Source: Hydnum rufescens UP504 (lineage: Eukaryota; Basidiomycota; Agaricomycetes; Cantharellales; Hydnaceae). From it: a DNA stretch of 64,000 nucleotides. Within the stretch, counting starts at the first letter, position 1; every line of letters starts with the position of its first letter. Where the stretch lies: NCBI GenBank assembly GCA_014904985.1, contig MU128958.1, positions 144,632 through 208,631 on the forward strand, read 5' to 3'. Below the pieces are notes generated by a model. It worked only from the letters and a program-made list of their open reading frames with translations, had not been told where the DNA came from and did no database searches. Positions 23,395-36,674 of the stretch are shown here, in pieces. Position numbers and translations under genes: made by a program.

Positions 23395-25062
23395 CTATTC
23401 GGTGACCTCGACTTCGCGTTTCTTGAGAACCAAATCACTTCCAAAGACTCTCTTCCACACATCCTGGACATCTTCAACTACCGTCTCGAAGTGAGAGGTA
23501 GCATCATAAGAGCGAGTGATAAAAATATTGTCCTCGGTGCCTGAGCTCGTAGGAATGTATAAGGGAGTGACGGACACGAATTTGGCGTAGATGGGACCCA
23601 AGAGCGCGAGACCAGGCTCGATCTCCTGTTCGGGGCGGGAAGTCTCCACAATCGTGCTCACGATGGCAACGTAGACATCCTTCGCACATACATTGTGCGT
23701 GGAGGAGACTGAGGCGATGTAAATATCTGTAAAATAAGAGATCGCATCGAAGACGTCGCTGCCATGCGCGGTTATAAGAGCAAACCGCAACGACACGTAC
23801 CATTTCTTCTATTAACCTGGTTCTGAGGAATAATAATTTGCACGCTGTCGGCATTGTCGGTACCAGGAATGGGGTGCTTCAGAATACAGATGGCACGAAT
23901 GACCTTGCCCTCTTCAAGGACGCGGACCTTTCCACCATCAGATGCTCCAGATGTGCCTCCACCAAAATAGCTGGGATCGCCAATGACCTGCTTGGCTTTG
24001 ACGGTCTCTTTCCCGCTGCGGACACCGAGGAACTTGCCTGTCGCAGGATCCGTGATGATCTCGTCGATTTTCTTGTCCAACATGTAGGTGCCACCGTAAA
24101 TCGCACTGAGACGCGCAAAGGACTGGGGAAGCTCCCCGAGGCCGTAGAGAGGGTATATGTAAGGAGATTTGCCGTATCGGGCCATGGACGATGTATATAA
24201 AACTATACGATCATATGTAGGGCGTGCGACTTTGTTGATATAGCTAACACGTGCATTGGTTAGATATTCACAGAAAAAAAAAAAAAAGTCGAAAACTCAC
24301 TCGTCATCTAGGTGGAGGGCCATGGCATGTCCGATGAAGTCCTGAGTGCCAGGTTCCAGGCCGAATTTCTCATAGACAGCTTTCATGGTATCTTTGTCAA
24401 GGTCAATTCCTGTAATATGGTGTAGCGATGAGAATTCATATCAATAGAAAGATAATCCGCGGACTTGCCTTGATGCGTTGCTGGGTCATCGTCCTTCCAG
24501 TTTTGCAAAAATTCAAAGAATTTCTTTGCACGCCTCTTCTCGAAGATGCCCATGAGAGGGCTCCTTACAGCCTCCATCTCAGTACTCGGCACTTTTGAGA
24601 TCTTGCCATCTCGGAATACGAAGCTCCCTGCAATCTGCTTGAATTCGAGATAGCGAGTGACGTCCGTGTGGACGAGAATCCGCGTGAGCTCTCCTGAGGA
24701 GATAATAAACTTGGGGATAAGATCGATGGCATAATCTCGATCACGTCCCAGCTCTGCCGGTGGGGGTTGATCAGGACGGAACTTGCGGTAAAGCTAAGGA
24801 TTGTAGTCTGATGAGTTTTGTGATATGGAACCGATCTGATCGGATTAGATATACTTGGGTCAGATTAAGGCTGGCACTGTCGCCACCGTAATAATCATTC
24901 CTGTCCATGTGCAAGACCTTCTTGCCCTCAACAGAGAGCAAGCCAGACAGAATACATTCAGTCAGACCAGTCCCAAGAACAATGACCTGAAAGAGAGGCT
25001 TCAATGATACGTATCGCGATCGCTGTTCAATAGTAGAGGCGTACGTCGTACACTTCATCCAT
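23395..25062 (-). CDS. GDI1: Rab GDP-dissociation inhibitor
   Basis: Extracts GDP-bound prenylated Rab GTPases from membranes and recycles them. It starts MDEVYD, spliced to [35 protein letters not shown] (dinucleotide-fold-like GDI signature). Further exons give [96 protein letters not shown] and [10 protein letters not shown]. The C-terminus contains [18 protein letters not shown] and [17 protein letters not shown] and ends REVEVTE. About six introns; a poly-A run at 24272-24286 lies in one of them. Length (about 450 residues) fits the family. It is convergent with RAV1 (131 bp apart). No lesion was seen. Confidence 0.93.
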
Positions 25063-25489
25063 TATTACTTGATGTTGTTCAGTTCACGAAATCGGCAACC
25101 TCCGTGGAACCGCCGCAGTAGCTTGTTTTTAACTTTGAACGGGTGAATTTCTGGTCTTCTCTTCAAGAGCCTCCGCGACAAGTGTCTCAAAATACAACCA
25201 CTAGGCTTTTGGCGCTTGGATTCCGAAATCGGGGCGAGCGGGGGGCTGCCTTCGACGGTGTTCATTCCTAATCAATGTTCCAGTCCCATCGTTTATCCTG
25301 GTATCTAATTGACTGAATTTAAGTTCCTCCCGAGGCAACTATTTCTTCGAAATCCCCCTTGCCTCTCGCGATACTTCTCCTTATTGGTCATTGCTTGATT
25401 CTTTCGTTTTCTGAAGTTATTCGAGGCCGCATAGTGCATGTCCTATTCAGCTTGCCATTCACCCCACATGAGGCTATGCTGTAGACAAG

Positions 25490-26340
25490 TATATTGCTGC
25501 CCATTCCGTTAGTGTGCTTGGGGTCTGAGGTGTTTACTTGGCCGTTCTCGCCCCCGGGATTGGGTTGGCATAAGGCTCCTACGGTAATGGGCTGCTGGGG
25601 GATCCAATGCAATGGCCAGTGCATTCATTTCAAGTCATTTTGGCGATGTCAGGGCTGCTCCCTTTCCGTAGGATGGCCGGAAACAGCCGTCAGGCCCCGA
25701 CGATGGCTCCCGTGCGGTTGTGGGATGCTATGTTGGGTGCGCCTCTTGCAACGTTGGAGGGTTGGATTATGTCCGGAGTGTTCTCAGTGGAAAGTTTGCT
25801 ACGTGTGTCAGGCCCTAAGGATCAATCTAGTCGGTTTCCACCAAAGACGCGCACTTTTCAACATTAAATCGCCATTCTGCCAAGGCGACTCTGTAGGATG
25901 CTATAACAAGTGCACGCAGGGTTGCTCGGGAGGGCCCACATTCTGGCTGCGCTGATTTGTTGCATTCTCCCCAGACGACCTGCGATTCATGTCAGGATCC
26001 AAGATTGTTCGATTGTGGGATGTCCTCTTTGCCGTGCACATTGCGACATTACCAGGCCATCCCGACTTCGTATTCTCCATTGAATTCCCCTCGGACGGCT
26101 CACCCTGGCTAAGGTTCAATTATCCTTCTGCGGGAATCGGCTCCAAGTGGGCAACATTGGGCATGAATACAACAGCATGCGGAATAGCTTCTCCTACGCT
26201 TTCTATTGATTCTCAGATTTTTATTATGACAGAGACCATATGGGATTTAGCTTTGTCTCCGCGTTGCGCCCAAGCCAAGCCTAGACATTTGGCCATGGAT
26301 TTAGCTCAGCCTATTTGGGGTCGTCTTGGCAATATATAAG
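25490..26340 (+). pseudogene. Relic of WD40 repeats, probably from an NLR/HET-E-like gene
   Basis: Scattered WD40 pieces in different frames: MAPVRLWDAMLGAPLATLEG (about 25700-25760) and, about 280 bp downstream, SGSKIVRLWDVLFAVHIATL followed by PGHPDFVFSIEFPSDGS (about 25989-26100). The blade pattern, VRLWD-x-x-x-G-x-x-L-A-T-L-x-GH followed by SIxFxxDGS, is typical of WD40 arrays at the C-terminus of fungal NACHT/NLR proteins. No NACHT domain, start codon or continuous frame remains. The NLR origin is inferred from the repeat style alone. Confidence 0.5.
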
Positions 26341-26660
26341 CTGCGTCACCAAAATAAACACGCATGAGGTGTGCGTTCCATCCCATCCCAACTCCATGGT
26401 TCAAATGGCAGGCTCACTGACTCTGATAGGTGCTTCTCGAAAAGTGTCCACGCTGTAGTGATAGGAGATGGGAAAGCCGTTTGGCCCCGAACGTGGATTG
26501 GCACTAGCGACCTAAATCGGGATCAACTGCGTTCCAATTTCGGCAGTCGACGCACGCCTACGTCCTCAGCATCGCCTTCTCCATCATCCGCGCCATCCGC
26601 GCAATACTAACACTACGTAAATAACTGCGCATGACGTCCAAATAGCCGCAGACAGGCTAG

Positions 26661-26668
26661 TATAAAAG
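26661..26668 (+). promoter_or_regulatory. TATA box of the NIS1-like gene
   Basis: TATAAAAG sits 42 bp before the start codon at 26710. It is one of few clear TATA boxes in the gene-dense half of the window and fits a strongly inducible secreted-protein gene. Confidence 0.6.
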
Positions 26669-26709
26669 CCGGACCAGTTCCACATTTATGGGCGTTCATC
26701 AGGATCATC

Positions 26710-27220
26710 ATGAAGTTCTTCGCATCGCTCCCTTTCGTCGCGGCATTGACATGGGTGCTGCTGAGTCCTCAGTCGGCGAATGCGCTCATCACAAAGATCG
26801 CGGGTCCTACCGAAACCCTCCATCCCGGCCAGAAGTTTGATGTCACTTTCTTCACGGAGGATTATATTCAGAATAATCTTCAGTACTATGCGATCTTCGG
26901 GGTCTCTCCCGTAGGTGGATACTCTGAACCGAACCTTCTGGGATACCTTCTCGGCTCGGGGAGTGATTTAGTGTTGAGCGGCCACTCAAACACCGGAACT
27001 GGAGCGTATAATGTCACATTGACCATACCCAAACCGTTCAGTACTCCCAATGGCACCACGCAGAGTTACTTCCTCAAGACGGCCGTGCTTGGGACGGTAC
27101 GTTGTAGTTGTGGGCATCGTGTCGCCTTCACAGGATCCTCACTTGCTTATAAAGATTGGCGCGAGTGGAACAGCGTTACTCCTCACCTTCAACACGACCA
27201 TCAGCATTTCTCCAAACTAG
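26710..27220 (+). CDS. NIS1: NIS1-like small secreted effector
   Basis: Small secreted protein of the NIS1 family, conserved effectors of plant-associated ascomycetes and basidiomycetes reported to act on host immune-receptor kinases. Residues 1-25 (MKFFASLPFVAALTWVLLSP) are a signal peptide ending near ANA. The mature part starts ITKIAGPTETLHPGQKFDVT and has FFTEDYIQNN (family-typical TEDYIQ), an LLG-x-LLGSGSDL stretch and repeated beta-strand residues. One intron (about 27098-27160) joins VLGT to IGASGTALLLTFNTTISIS, stop at 27220. About 150 residues, no cysteine cluster. It is flanked by a WD40 relic and a cell-wall gene. Function is inferred from family resemblance only. Confidence 0.7.
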
Positions 27221-27839
27221 CCTTCTCGGTATGTACGATATGGAGCACGATGAGGCGGACTTCTTCCTCACCCCTTTTCTTCCCTAGTCAGCACACCCCA
27301 CGGACCGTGCTCTATTGCTTCAGACAGCCTCTGTAATCTTGCTCACTGTACCACATGATTTAGTCTGGAGGAAAATGCATTTTCAAGCTTGCCTTCCCTC
27401 AATATGCAATCTTCATAAGTCCATGGGGAGAAATACATCTCGGCCCGCGCCCTGCCTGCTCTGCAGAAATATCATTAGTCATAAGACTGCCCAGGCATGG
27501 AATACGACCCCTAAGCCGTAGGACAACCATGATCATATGATTGGCCTCAGTACGATTCACAAAATGTAAGGCTAGATCAGAATAATCATTAATTCGACAA
27601 GGAAGAGACCTACCAGATACCAGAATGACTGAGGACTGCTCAATCTCTTGTATCTGTTGGGCCCTATAAAACTGGTCATGTAGTCATGTGACTCCGTTTC
27701 GTAGCAACGCGGCCTTTATCTCCCCCTCCCACTGCGAGTGCCACTGCTGCTTATTCGGGGCTGCGCCCTGTTTCATTCCTTACTCTAGTATTGCTCTCTT
27801 TCACTTACCATAATCCTTTCGCCCGAGACAAGTTCTTCA
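27221..27839. other. Intergenic region, NIS1-like / GH16
   Basis: About 620 bp with stop-rich frames. A pyrimidine-rich stretch (about 27700-27830) precedes the GH16 start. Nothing else recognised. Confidence 0.4.
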
Positions 27840-30809
27840 ATGTCTTTCTTTTCTCACCCTCCCCCAGCTCAGGATTTACCTCAGCGCTACACCGATCCAA
27901 ATCGACGACCAGTTCTGCTATCGAATGCCCTGACACCTCTACCCGCTCAACCTGGTGTTGGAAGGACACCTAATGTGCCATCATCATCCAGCCAGTATCC
28001 AGCCTCTGTCCGAAGTGATTCCAGTGTAACCACTCATGAAGAGCCCTCTTCTCCAAAATACTCGGTCTTCGAGGTCCCTATCCTCCCTACCGTGTATTTT
28101 TGTCCACCTGTTGCTGATAAACTATGTAGGATTCTGCTCCGTTGTTGCCATTATCATATCCGCGAAGCAATGCCTACAAGGTAGAGAAACAGCTCCCGTG
28201 TCCATGGTGTAGCACTCATGAAGTTTAAATTAGCTGCTGGAGAAGCCTTCCGGCTACCATGTATTTGATCCTTCAGTATTCGAGGGCTTTTCCACTGAGG
28301 CCGACGATGATCTGCACGCCCCGAATTCTCGAGATTTTGAAACGGGAGCCGTTCTCAGTCGGAGAGGTGCCCTCCATCGCCATGTTACGCGTCTTTAACC
28401 CTGTTTTGACACATACTTCTAGGCATGGCAAACCTTGGCTGTTTGATTGCATTGATAACCGCTGTTGTATTTCTATTGTACGTACCATTTCCGATGTGTC
28501 TGCACTGCCGGGACCCAATGGCCACTTTCATCATGTGCAGCGCTGGGTATCCTATTCTGGCCTTTTTTAATCGAATTCCGCTATCGACTCTCGGTGGGTA
28601 TAATGTTGGTGTAAGTATATCAAGTTTATTAGACTTTGCGTCAAATACCCACGACACTCCCATTAGGGTGTCAACGGTACCGGACAAGTGCCTTCTTTGA
28701 CTAATTTTTTCACCCTCATCGATCCCGATACGCCCTCTTCTGCCGCACACCACACATCCCTTGAAGACCAATCTCAATGGGATCTTGTTTTCTCTGATGA
28801 ATTTAATCAGCCTAATCGCTCCTTCTATCCTGTGTGTTGACTCTTGCCCCCGTCCTTCCGCGTTGAGCTGACACCCTCTAAAGGGGGACGATCCTTATTG
28901 GGAGGTAGGAGCTCTCCTTGCCATCACCTCTTTCTTGTACCCTGAGTGGCACAAATTTCATAGGCTGTGGATCTCCATTACTATGAAACTGGTGATTTGG
29001 AGTACTATGATCCTGCTGCCATTACCACTGGAGGCGGTGCCCTTCAAATTACCCTAAGCAAACAGGACACGCATGGTCTCCAATATCAAGGCGGTATGCT
29101 GCAAAGCTGGAATAAGTTTTGTTTCACTGGCGGTTATATTGAAGGTGATTCGAAACCATTTGGTCTCAGGTTTTCCAACTGAGAATCTGGCTGTGCCTAG
29201 TTAGTGTCTCTCTCCCGGGCTCCCTGAGGTTTCCGGTCTATGGCCCGCTGGTGAGTGTACAATGATGCACCCAGAAGTTCAGTAGAGTATTGCTCACTTC
29301 CGTACCTAGTGTGGACAATGGGTAACCTGGGTCGCGCTGGCTATGGTGCGAGCACAGACGGCACCTGGCCGTATTCGGTGATGTTCTCCTCTCCATTGGA
29401 CTGGACCGTACATCTTATTCTCTTCCACAGTATGATTCATGTGATTTGGGAACACTCCCCAATCAGACGTTTCAGGGCATGCCTGCGGCAGCTCTATCCG
29501 GTGGCGATCCCTCCGTCGGTGGTGCGCTTTCTTTTTTACCAGGTATGGTGCACCATTCATCAGTCGCCTGGGTTCGTATTGACGTCCGGTGCTTTCAGGT
29601 CAACGTTTAAGTGCTTGCACATGTCCTGGCGAACATCACCCCGGTCCCATCGATGCAGACGGATCATTTGTTGGGAGATCTGCACCGGAAATCGATGTCC
29701 TCGAAGCTATCGTTATCGATGGCGTCGGGAAAGCGTCCCAGAGTGCCCAGTATGCGGAACCACTCTAATATTAGGATAGTTCTCATTGTGTTGCCACAGA
29801 TGGGCCCCATTCGATGACGGCTACAACTGGGCAAATGGATCTACGGACGCTACCATCTTCAATTCTAAAATAGGTGGATTCAACACTTATAGGGTAATAC
29901 CCCCCGAAATTCTGTGCCCTTCGCAATCATCTAAAGTATCATGTGAACAGGGTGGCGCCTTCCAAGAATCAACCTCTGGACTCTTTACAACCGACCAAAC
30001 CTCATACAGCGGCAATGATGCCTCCGGAGCCGCCCTGAAGTACAGCACCTATGGTTTTGAATACAAGCCGGGTGTAGATGGTTATATTACCTGGGTCAAC
30101 AACGGGATCCCGTCATGGTCATTAGGAGGTAGCATTATTGCCTTCCTTTTGATATGAGATTGACTCACTCCGAATGACTTTCAGCCTCTGCAGTGGGAGC
30201 AAATTCCCGAGTCAACATAAGCGCTAGGCCGATTTCGCAAGAACCTATGGTGGGTCAATATATAATGGCGTTGATGATTCCCCTTCCGATTCCTGCTTGA
30301 ATATGCAGTACTTGTTGGCCAATCTGGGGATTAGCCCTGGATTTGGTGAGGTGGGTGACATTTTCATGCGATAGGTTTCCTTCTATCTGATCGGATCTCA
30401 CTGGTGTAGATCAGCCCGTCTTTAACGTTCCCAGTCACCATGTACATCGATTATATTCGTGTGTACCAAGTAAGCTTTGACCACTTGTAATACCCTGAGC
30501 CCTTAACATACCAGTCGTGCGATTCAGGATCCGAAGGCCAAGAACATTGGTTGTTCACCCCCGAATTTCCCCACGGAAAGCTACATCAATTCGTGAGTCG
30601 GAACCATATTTCACGCTCATTGTCAGACACTTGATACACATTCCATTTTCCCAGGCTACCAGAACTGTATAACAATCCGGTAAGAGATTCCCCTGATTTG
30701 GGGGTTAGAGTGTAACCTGACGACCTATCCTTCATTCCAGAACCTCACCACCTTTGTACAAGCTGGGCAGCAGTTCCCTCGTAACAGGCTTATCGAGACC
30801 TGCAGTTGA
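27840..30809 (+). CDS. KRE6/SKN1-type beta-glucan synthesis protein (GH16)
   Basis: Type II membrane protein of the secretory pathway needed for cell-wall beta-1,6-glucan. A cytosolic Pro/Ser-rich N-terminus (MSFFSHPPPAQDLPQRYTDP) of about 160 residues is followed by a transmembrane segment (NLGCLIALITAVVFLL). The luminal GH16 domain then shows FFTLIDPDTP, DLVFSDEFN, YWEAVDLHYY, the catalytic-type motif PEIDVLEA (E-x-D-x-x-E), QSAQYAPFDDGYNW, LKYSTYGFEYKPG and TMYIDYIRVYQ. It ends RLIETCS at 30809. Ten or so short introns; one lies within the membrane-anchor region (about 28475-28550). No break was found in the conserved parts. Fungi carry several paralogues, so KRE6 versus SKN1 cannot be decided here. 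Confidence 0.85.
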
Positions 30810-30957
30810 ATAGTTTTGCACCTTTGGCTCCCCATATGATCGATTAGTCAAGCGTGATTGTACAAACAATACGTTTATTAATTGAGAGAAAGAAAAAAAG
30901 GACGTGATGACGGCGAAGACGATTGGGGATATATGTACTATGTAGAAATGTGCTAAT

Positions 30958-33900
30958 TTATTGCCTCCTAGAATCAGAAATAGCTCGTAGCTTTGTGAGG
31001 GTTCGAGACAAGGGCAAAATGCCGCCCAATGTTAATCGCTGAACTGGTCGATCTGAATCCTCCGGCCTAGTGAGTTCACCTGCGTCCCTGTTGCGCTCAC
31101 TCCTTTCGATCAGCGTGCGGGCGTCATGGAGAACTTTGTTCAGTTTGCCGCGGGTATGATATAGCCAGTGGATCTCCTCCGAGAAATTCGTCACGGGGTG
31201 TTGTAGAGCGTGCAGAATGAATCCACGGGCCAGTACGTATGTTTTCTCGTTGTACATTCGACTTGATTCGGTAAATTTTTATTTCCTTTCAGCGCGACCC
31301 TGAACATGACTGAATCGACGTCGCACACGCACCTGTTCGTGCTCCCTTCTTCTGTCCCGCGCATTTTCTCGAACGCTGGCTCGCAGAAGTATGGCTCTCG
31401 TACGAGAACTAGACCTTGTATAGAAACGAATGCTACGTTGGCACGTTGGCGTACATCAGTGCTTCGGAAGAATCAGAACGAGGGGTCGACCGCACCTTGT
31501 AATAAAGAAGACCTGGCAGAACTCCACGATTCACTCTTGTCCCCAGCCCAGGTATTCAATATGGATAAGCATACTTTTCCCTCTTCGTATAAGTTACTGC
31601 AAGGAAAAGTTGAGTGTTGAGACAGACACGATCCCGTCATCTGCACTCACGGATTTACTGCGCACAAGAGCCGAGGACACAGGTCAGTCGTGGTGATCGG
31701 GGAAGTAAGATGCGGACCTACCGCGACCGTTCCCATTCGTCCAACTGTGAAAGTGCGCTGACGGGGGTCATGCGGAAACCCGGGTGGTAATAGCCAGTCA
31801 ATAACAAAGGGGGCATCTTCGTATGGCGTATTCTGAGTCCCAATGATCAAGGATCGCAGTAAATCAGATCTATCTTCATAGGCACGAACGAGTATGTCGT
31901 CTAGCAAGATCGCGCCATGAGCGAGTATCTATTGACAGCAGACGGCAACATGCTCACCAGGTAGACTCGAGGACAGGACCCGATATTCCTTGTTGAGACG
32001 CTGAGAGAACGCTCTTGTAGGTTGGCCAGTAGGTTTCAGAATGAAGGCATGGTCAGGTGGGGCAGAAGACAATATTTGAAAGGATTGCCACGGGGTCTCA
32101 GCCGAATCGATGTCAGAAAGGGGTATGGAAGATTGGGTCGTTTGCCTTCGGGGTAAGATGAGAGATGGCCCGGGTTCGGTTTGTGTAGACGAGGAGCCGT
32201 GTGCAAGGTGTGAAGAGACCACATCGATATCCATAGCATTTATAGGAAGCGGTCGATGGAATGGGGTTGCGTCAACATGATCCCAAGCCGCATTTTCATC
32301 TTCGTGAATGTGAATCCCGTGGGATCGCGCACGTACTATTTCGCTCGACTCGTATTCCTCCATGTTAACGTCTTCGGGATCCGGAAATGGAGAGAAAGCA
32401 TGAACATGAAGAGGCCCAGGTATATGGTTACCCTCATCATCAGAGTATTCATCCTCATTCCACATCGCGTCAGAAAAGTCATCTGCGAAATCCCGGAGTA
32501 GCGTGAGTCGGTCGATGGAGACAACCTCTATAGATCCGTCTGGGACCCGGACTTCGATTTCGCCAGAGGTCCGGAGCTAAGAAACCATTTGATGAGCCGA
32601 GCGTTAAATGTTCAGTACATAGATGAGAGACTCACGTCTGCAACTTCGCCCACCCAGCGAACCGTCGGATCAGGATTAGAACCGGGAATATACGGGGTCT
32701 CTGCGAACATCGATGCATAATCACGCTTCTCCAACACTTTCGTCCCAATATCGACCATCTCGTGCCGCCAACTGATATCTTGCGAATCTCGAACCCAGGG
32801 TTCTAACTCTCCGATCTTCGTTACCCTACAGACAGCAATATAAGAACAATAAGAGCAAGCATTCCACGCGAATGAAAGGCTCACTTTGGAATCTCTGAGC
32901 CATTTGGCCTCGATGGTGGGTGGATAAACACAATATCACCTCGCTGAACACCGAAACCCTCATGTGCTTCAGGTTCAAAGGATCCGTGCTATTTCCCAGT
33001 AGACAGATAAATATTAATAGAGTATACCGCACATAAATCATAGCATTCGATTCGACATACTGGATCGAGCTCCAAGGAAGACACCAGGGAAATAGTCGAA
33101 TCGCCAAGTGGAGGACTTGGGGGGTACCACTTCACAAGAGTTGTGCGGTCTATCGGATTAACTAATTGAACCACGGCGGTCCGTTTCTCTCCATCCCCTC
33201 TCCAAGTAACGAAATCGCCAGGCCTAGGGGTAGGTGGGCGGGGCTATTGAGATACCCAGTACAAATCAATACTTGGAGGCTTACCAACAATCGAGATCAT
33301 CGATATTTGGATACGGAATGATTGATATGGCCGGAAGTGTTTCTATAGTGCCATCTTGCCATAATACCTTAACCGTGGTCCGTGACTCCGCCACTACCAT
33401 CGTTCTTACAGCGATTGGGACTGGATCGTTTACGTTCCCGATATGATTGGTATAGTTAACGCCATGCACTGCAAATAAATATATAAGTGACCCTTGACTC
33501 CTATTCAAATGGGGAGAGGACCAACTCCGGGCCGTTAAATCGTCTTTGAATACCATTCGATCAAAGACGCGCGGTATCCGCTCGGAGGATCGTCGAAAAA
33601 TGGTAAGAGTCTCCAAGCTGGGACCATTCCAGAATCGTGGCGGCCGCTTTCGATTAGCAGCTTCGTGGGGAGGAAGCTATTAACATGAACGTGAGGTATG
33701 GAGTGAGCCATACGTATAAAGGGGGGTAGGGTCAGGAGAACCAACCTCCTGATTGAGCCCTAACCATGCGATACAAATAACCAACGGGACAATCTCAATA
33801 ACCACCTCGTGGTGATTATGATCAGAAGTTCCGTTTTTGTCCTTTAGGCTCCATTTAAGTGCAATCGACCTGGAGCATAATTGTGATACGCACGGGGGCT

Positions 33901-34728
33901 TGACCAATTCTATGACGGCCGCCAAGATCGGCAAACCTTACTCGATCGGTTCCTGAGGGTAACTCGCCAACGAAGTCCTCAAGAACCTGAATTCCGGAAA
34001 GATAAGAATGTTATGACCTCACATAAAGGGTCTTACATGCCTCTTCGACCTGCCCGAGCCAGTCGGCATACACAACAAAATCTAATGACAGATTATATTT
34101 CTAGTTAGAGAACATGCGCACAAGGATTGCACGTTACCTCCCAAGCTGACATCGGCACCAAACGTGAGAAGTTCCTCATCAATCCACTCATCCTTGGTGG
34201 GTAGATCACTGATCGCGTGTCGCAATTTGACTTGAGCATTGTGAGATAGAATTATACCAGACACAATATCTTCGAAGGACCGCTTGCACGTATCCCCAAC
34301 ATGGAAGAGGCGCTCTACCAGTGTCCATTCTGACTCAAGGGTGATGCGCCTACGGAATCAATAATTGGTACGCTTTGACGCTATGCCAAAGGCCGGGACC
34401 CACCGTATGGACGTCTTGAGCTCCAAGACTCCAACCTCACCAGGAAGGAGTGGGCGCATAAGCGGGTCTCTCTGGAGTTGTGCCGGAATCGGGATGTCGT
34501 CTGCGTCATTCCAGGATCTCTAGAAATTGGCAAGTATAAGTATGCACGAAGGGCATAAGGGGAGGAAACGGGAAGACCATAACAACTCCAATTTCATTAG
34601 TCTCATCGTTTCGGACGATATCCTCGCGGAACAGCTTTAGAATGCACCAAGGGGCGGTTCAGTCGCAGGTCGATGCGCGCAACGACATCTTGTACCTTAG
34701 ATCGTGGTGGGACCACAGAATTCCGCAT
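30958..34728 (-). CDS. UBE2O-like E2/E3 hybrid ubiquitin ligase
   Basis: Large E2 with ligase activity; relatives ubiquitinate orphan and basic proteins. The model starts [11 protein letters not shown] at 34728 and splices to [21 protein letters not shown]3-like regions follow: [44 protein letters not shown] and [18 protein letters not shown]. An acidic linker ([14 protein letters not shown]) leads to the UBC fold: [44 protein letters not shown], and the active-site stretch [16 protein letters not shown], in which C is the catalytic cysteine. A C-terminal helix block ([31 protein letters not shown]) ends at 30958. More than ten introns. Convergent with the GH16 gene. A start slightly upstream of 34728 is possible. 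Confidence 0.8.
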
Positions 34729-35338
34729 ACCACGTCACTGAAACAATGATCGAACAAGCGCCGACTCAAGTTACCTCAACCGGTAGTGTTATTCAAAGTG
34801 CGCCTTGGGCCCCCGCAAGACAGGAATCAAGCCGGCAATTTCCATGATTACCAAAGTAACGTTCCTTAATTGCCATGCAAGCAAATAGTTCCCCAGTGCC
34901 TATACTGTTTCCTCGGCGTTATGTGGTCGTCTCCGTCTCCCCCCTCCGCCCAGATGAAGCGCCGTGAACACCCGCAATCACAATTTGAATGAAATGGTGC
35001 CTGCCCGATTTCCCAATTTCGATCTGTTAATGACTGATGATGCTCTTCAACAATATGCTAGTCTCGAATGTGCCAGAATATCATTACCTTTCTTACTGTA
35101 TGTTTACGGGATTTGGAATTAGTTTTGCAGAGGCTGGGGGAAGAGGCGCGTCAAAAGAGGTTAAATCCATGGAAGTAGACGAAGAAGAGAGAGAAAATGA
35201 CCAATACTGTTAAACACTAGAGGGAACACGATAAGTATACCACACAAAGTTGCCAATACAAGTGGATGTCATATCTAGATGGCCGAATGTGCGGAACACT
35301 GCCACTGACTCAAAGCTGGAGACATCCGAACAACAACC
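34729..35338. other. Divergent intergenic region, UBE2O-like / UTP11
   Basis: About 610 bp between divergent starts; should hold both promoters. No TATA box, conserved frame or RNA gene recognised. Confidence 0.45.
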
Positions 35339-36674
35339 ATGGTTGGTTCTTCATTGCGAAATGCCGTCCACCGCCGCAATCACAAGGAGCGCAGTCAACT
35401 CGTCAATCGTGGTCGCCTTGGACTACTCGAGAAAAAGAAAGATTATGTCCAACGTGCCCGAGACTACCGCTCCAAAAAAGATCGTCTCAAGCGTTTGCAA
35501 GAGAAAGCAGCAACCAGGAACAAAGATGAATTTTACTTCTCGATGATAAGGGCGAGGACCCAGGTAGGATCCAGCTCGTATCCCATGTTCTGCTATGCTC
35601 GGATCTCACGCGACTAAAACGACTTAGGAAGGAGTGCATATCCAAGAGCGCGGCAATGTAGCTATTCCCGTAGAAATGGTCAAGTTCCTCAAATCCCAGG
35701 ATGAGAATTACATTCGGACGATGCGTGCTGCGAATACCAAGGTGCGCCAGCTTTGTGCATCGTATCAAGCCTCCGCGGAAAGCTTAAACCATTGGCTAGA
35801 AAATCGACAGCATTAAAGCCGAGTTGGCCACTCTTATTAATCTCGTGCGACCGGATCGTGTGGATCCGGAAGCTCCAGAGGAATGGGAAGACGGAGACCT
35901 CGAGGAGGACGATCTACAAATCCTTCGTTCGGCCGGCATACTTCCATTGACCAAGTCAGCACCTAAAAAATCCAAAAAACGATCCCGCACACCACCTCCC
36001 ACGACATCGGGGACTCACATCGTCTTTCGTGGATAATGAGAAGGATGGTACGTCCCTTTCCCACATCTGAAGTATCTCCTCACAGTATGTATTGCTATTC
36101 CTAGCACGGAAATACCGGCCTCGCACTCCTTCAGCCCCAAAGCCAGTCTTAAAGAAACCAGAGGGGCCTGCATCCAGAGCCTGTAGACCTCGGATGGATA
36201 CCAGAAGAAGAACGTACTACAAAAAAGACGAAACGAAAAGCTCTTCACACCAATACCCAAGAAACGGAACTCGAGACCCAGTTACGGATGCAAGGCGAGG
36301 AGGCCAAGGTGAGACAGCTTTATCCCTCTCAGGTGGCTTGTCTTGATCACCATTTTTCGGCTTGACTATTTTTATAGGCCCACCGTGCTTTGCTACTGAA
36401 GGAACTGTCTGCTCGTTTAGAGCGCGATCAGTCACTCCGTTATGCCCAGCTTGAAGTAAAAAGCCAGAGACTTCGCATGAGCAGCGGGGCGAGGAAGTTG
36501 ATACCAGCAGAAAAGAAGGGGAAACAAGACCCGGAAGATCTCGACAATCCCGGTGGTTTCACGTTCAACACTAAGGCTGAGGATTCCGATTCCGATGATG
36601 GTGACCGCGGGCCAGGGGGCGAAAGGAAGTGGAAACCAAAAGTGTACAAATGGAAGTTTGAACGGAAAAATTAG
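35339..36674 (+). CDS. UTP11: U3 snoRNP / small-subunit processome protein Utp11
   Basis: Needed for 18S rRNA processing in the nucleolus. It opens [20 protein letters not shown], continues [20 protein letters not shown] and [13 protein letters not shown], and after an intron [10 protein letters not shown] and [15 protein letters not shown]. Further exons give [20 protein letters not shown] and [14 protein letters not shown], then [20 protein letters not shown] and the basic C-terminus [17 protein letters not shown] (stop 36674). Four or so introns, one overlapping about 36049-36104. Length (about 290 residues) fits the family. Bases from about 36052 to 36296 were copied, in degenerate form, to 59266-59520. 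Confidence 0.9.

Noticed and set aside
24272..24286. The poly-A run as a processed-pseudogene tail
   Set aside because: It lies within an intron of the well-conserved GDI gene, which has many introns and no flanking duplication.
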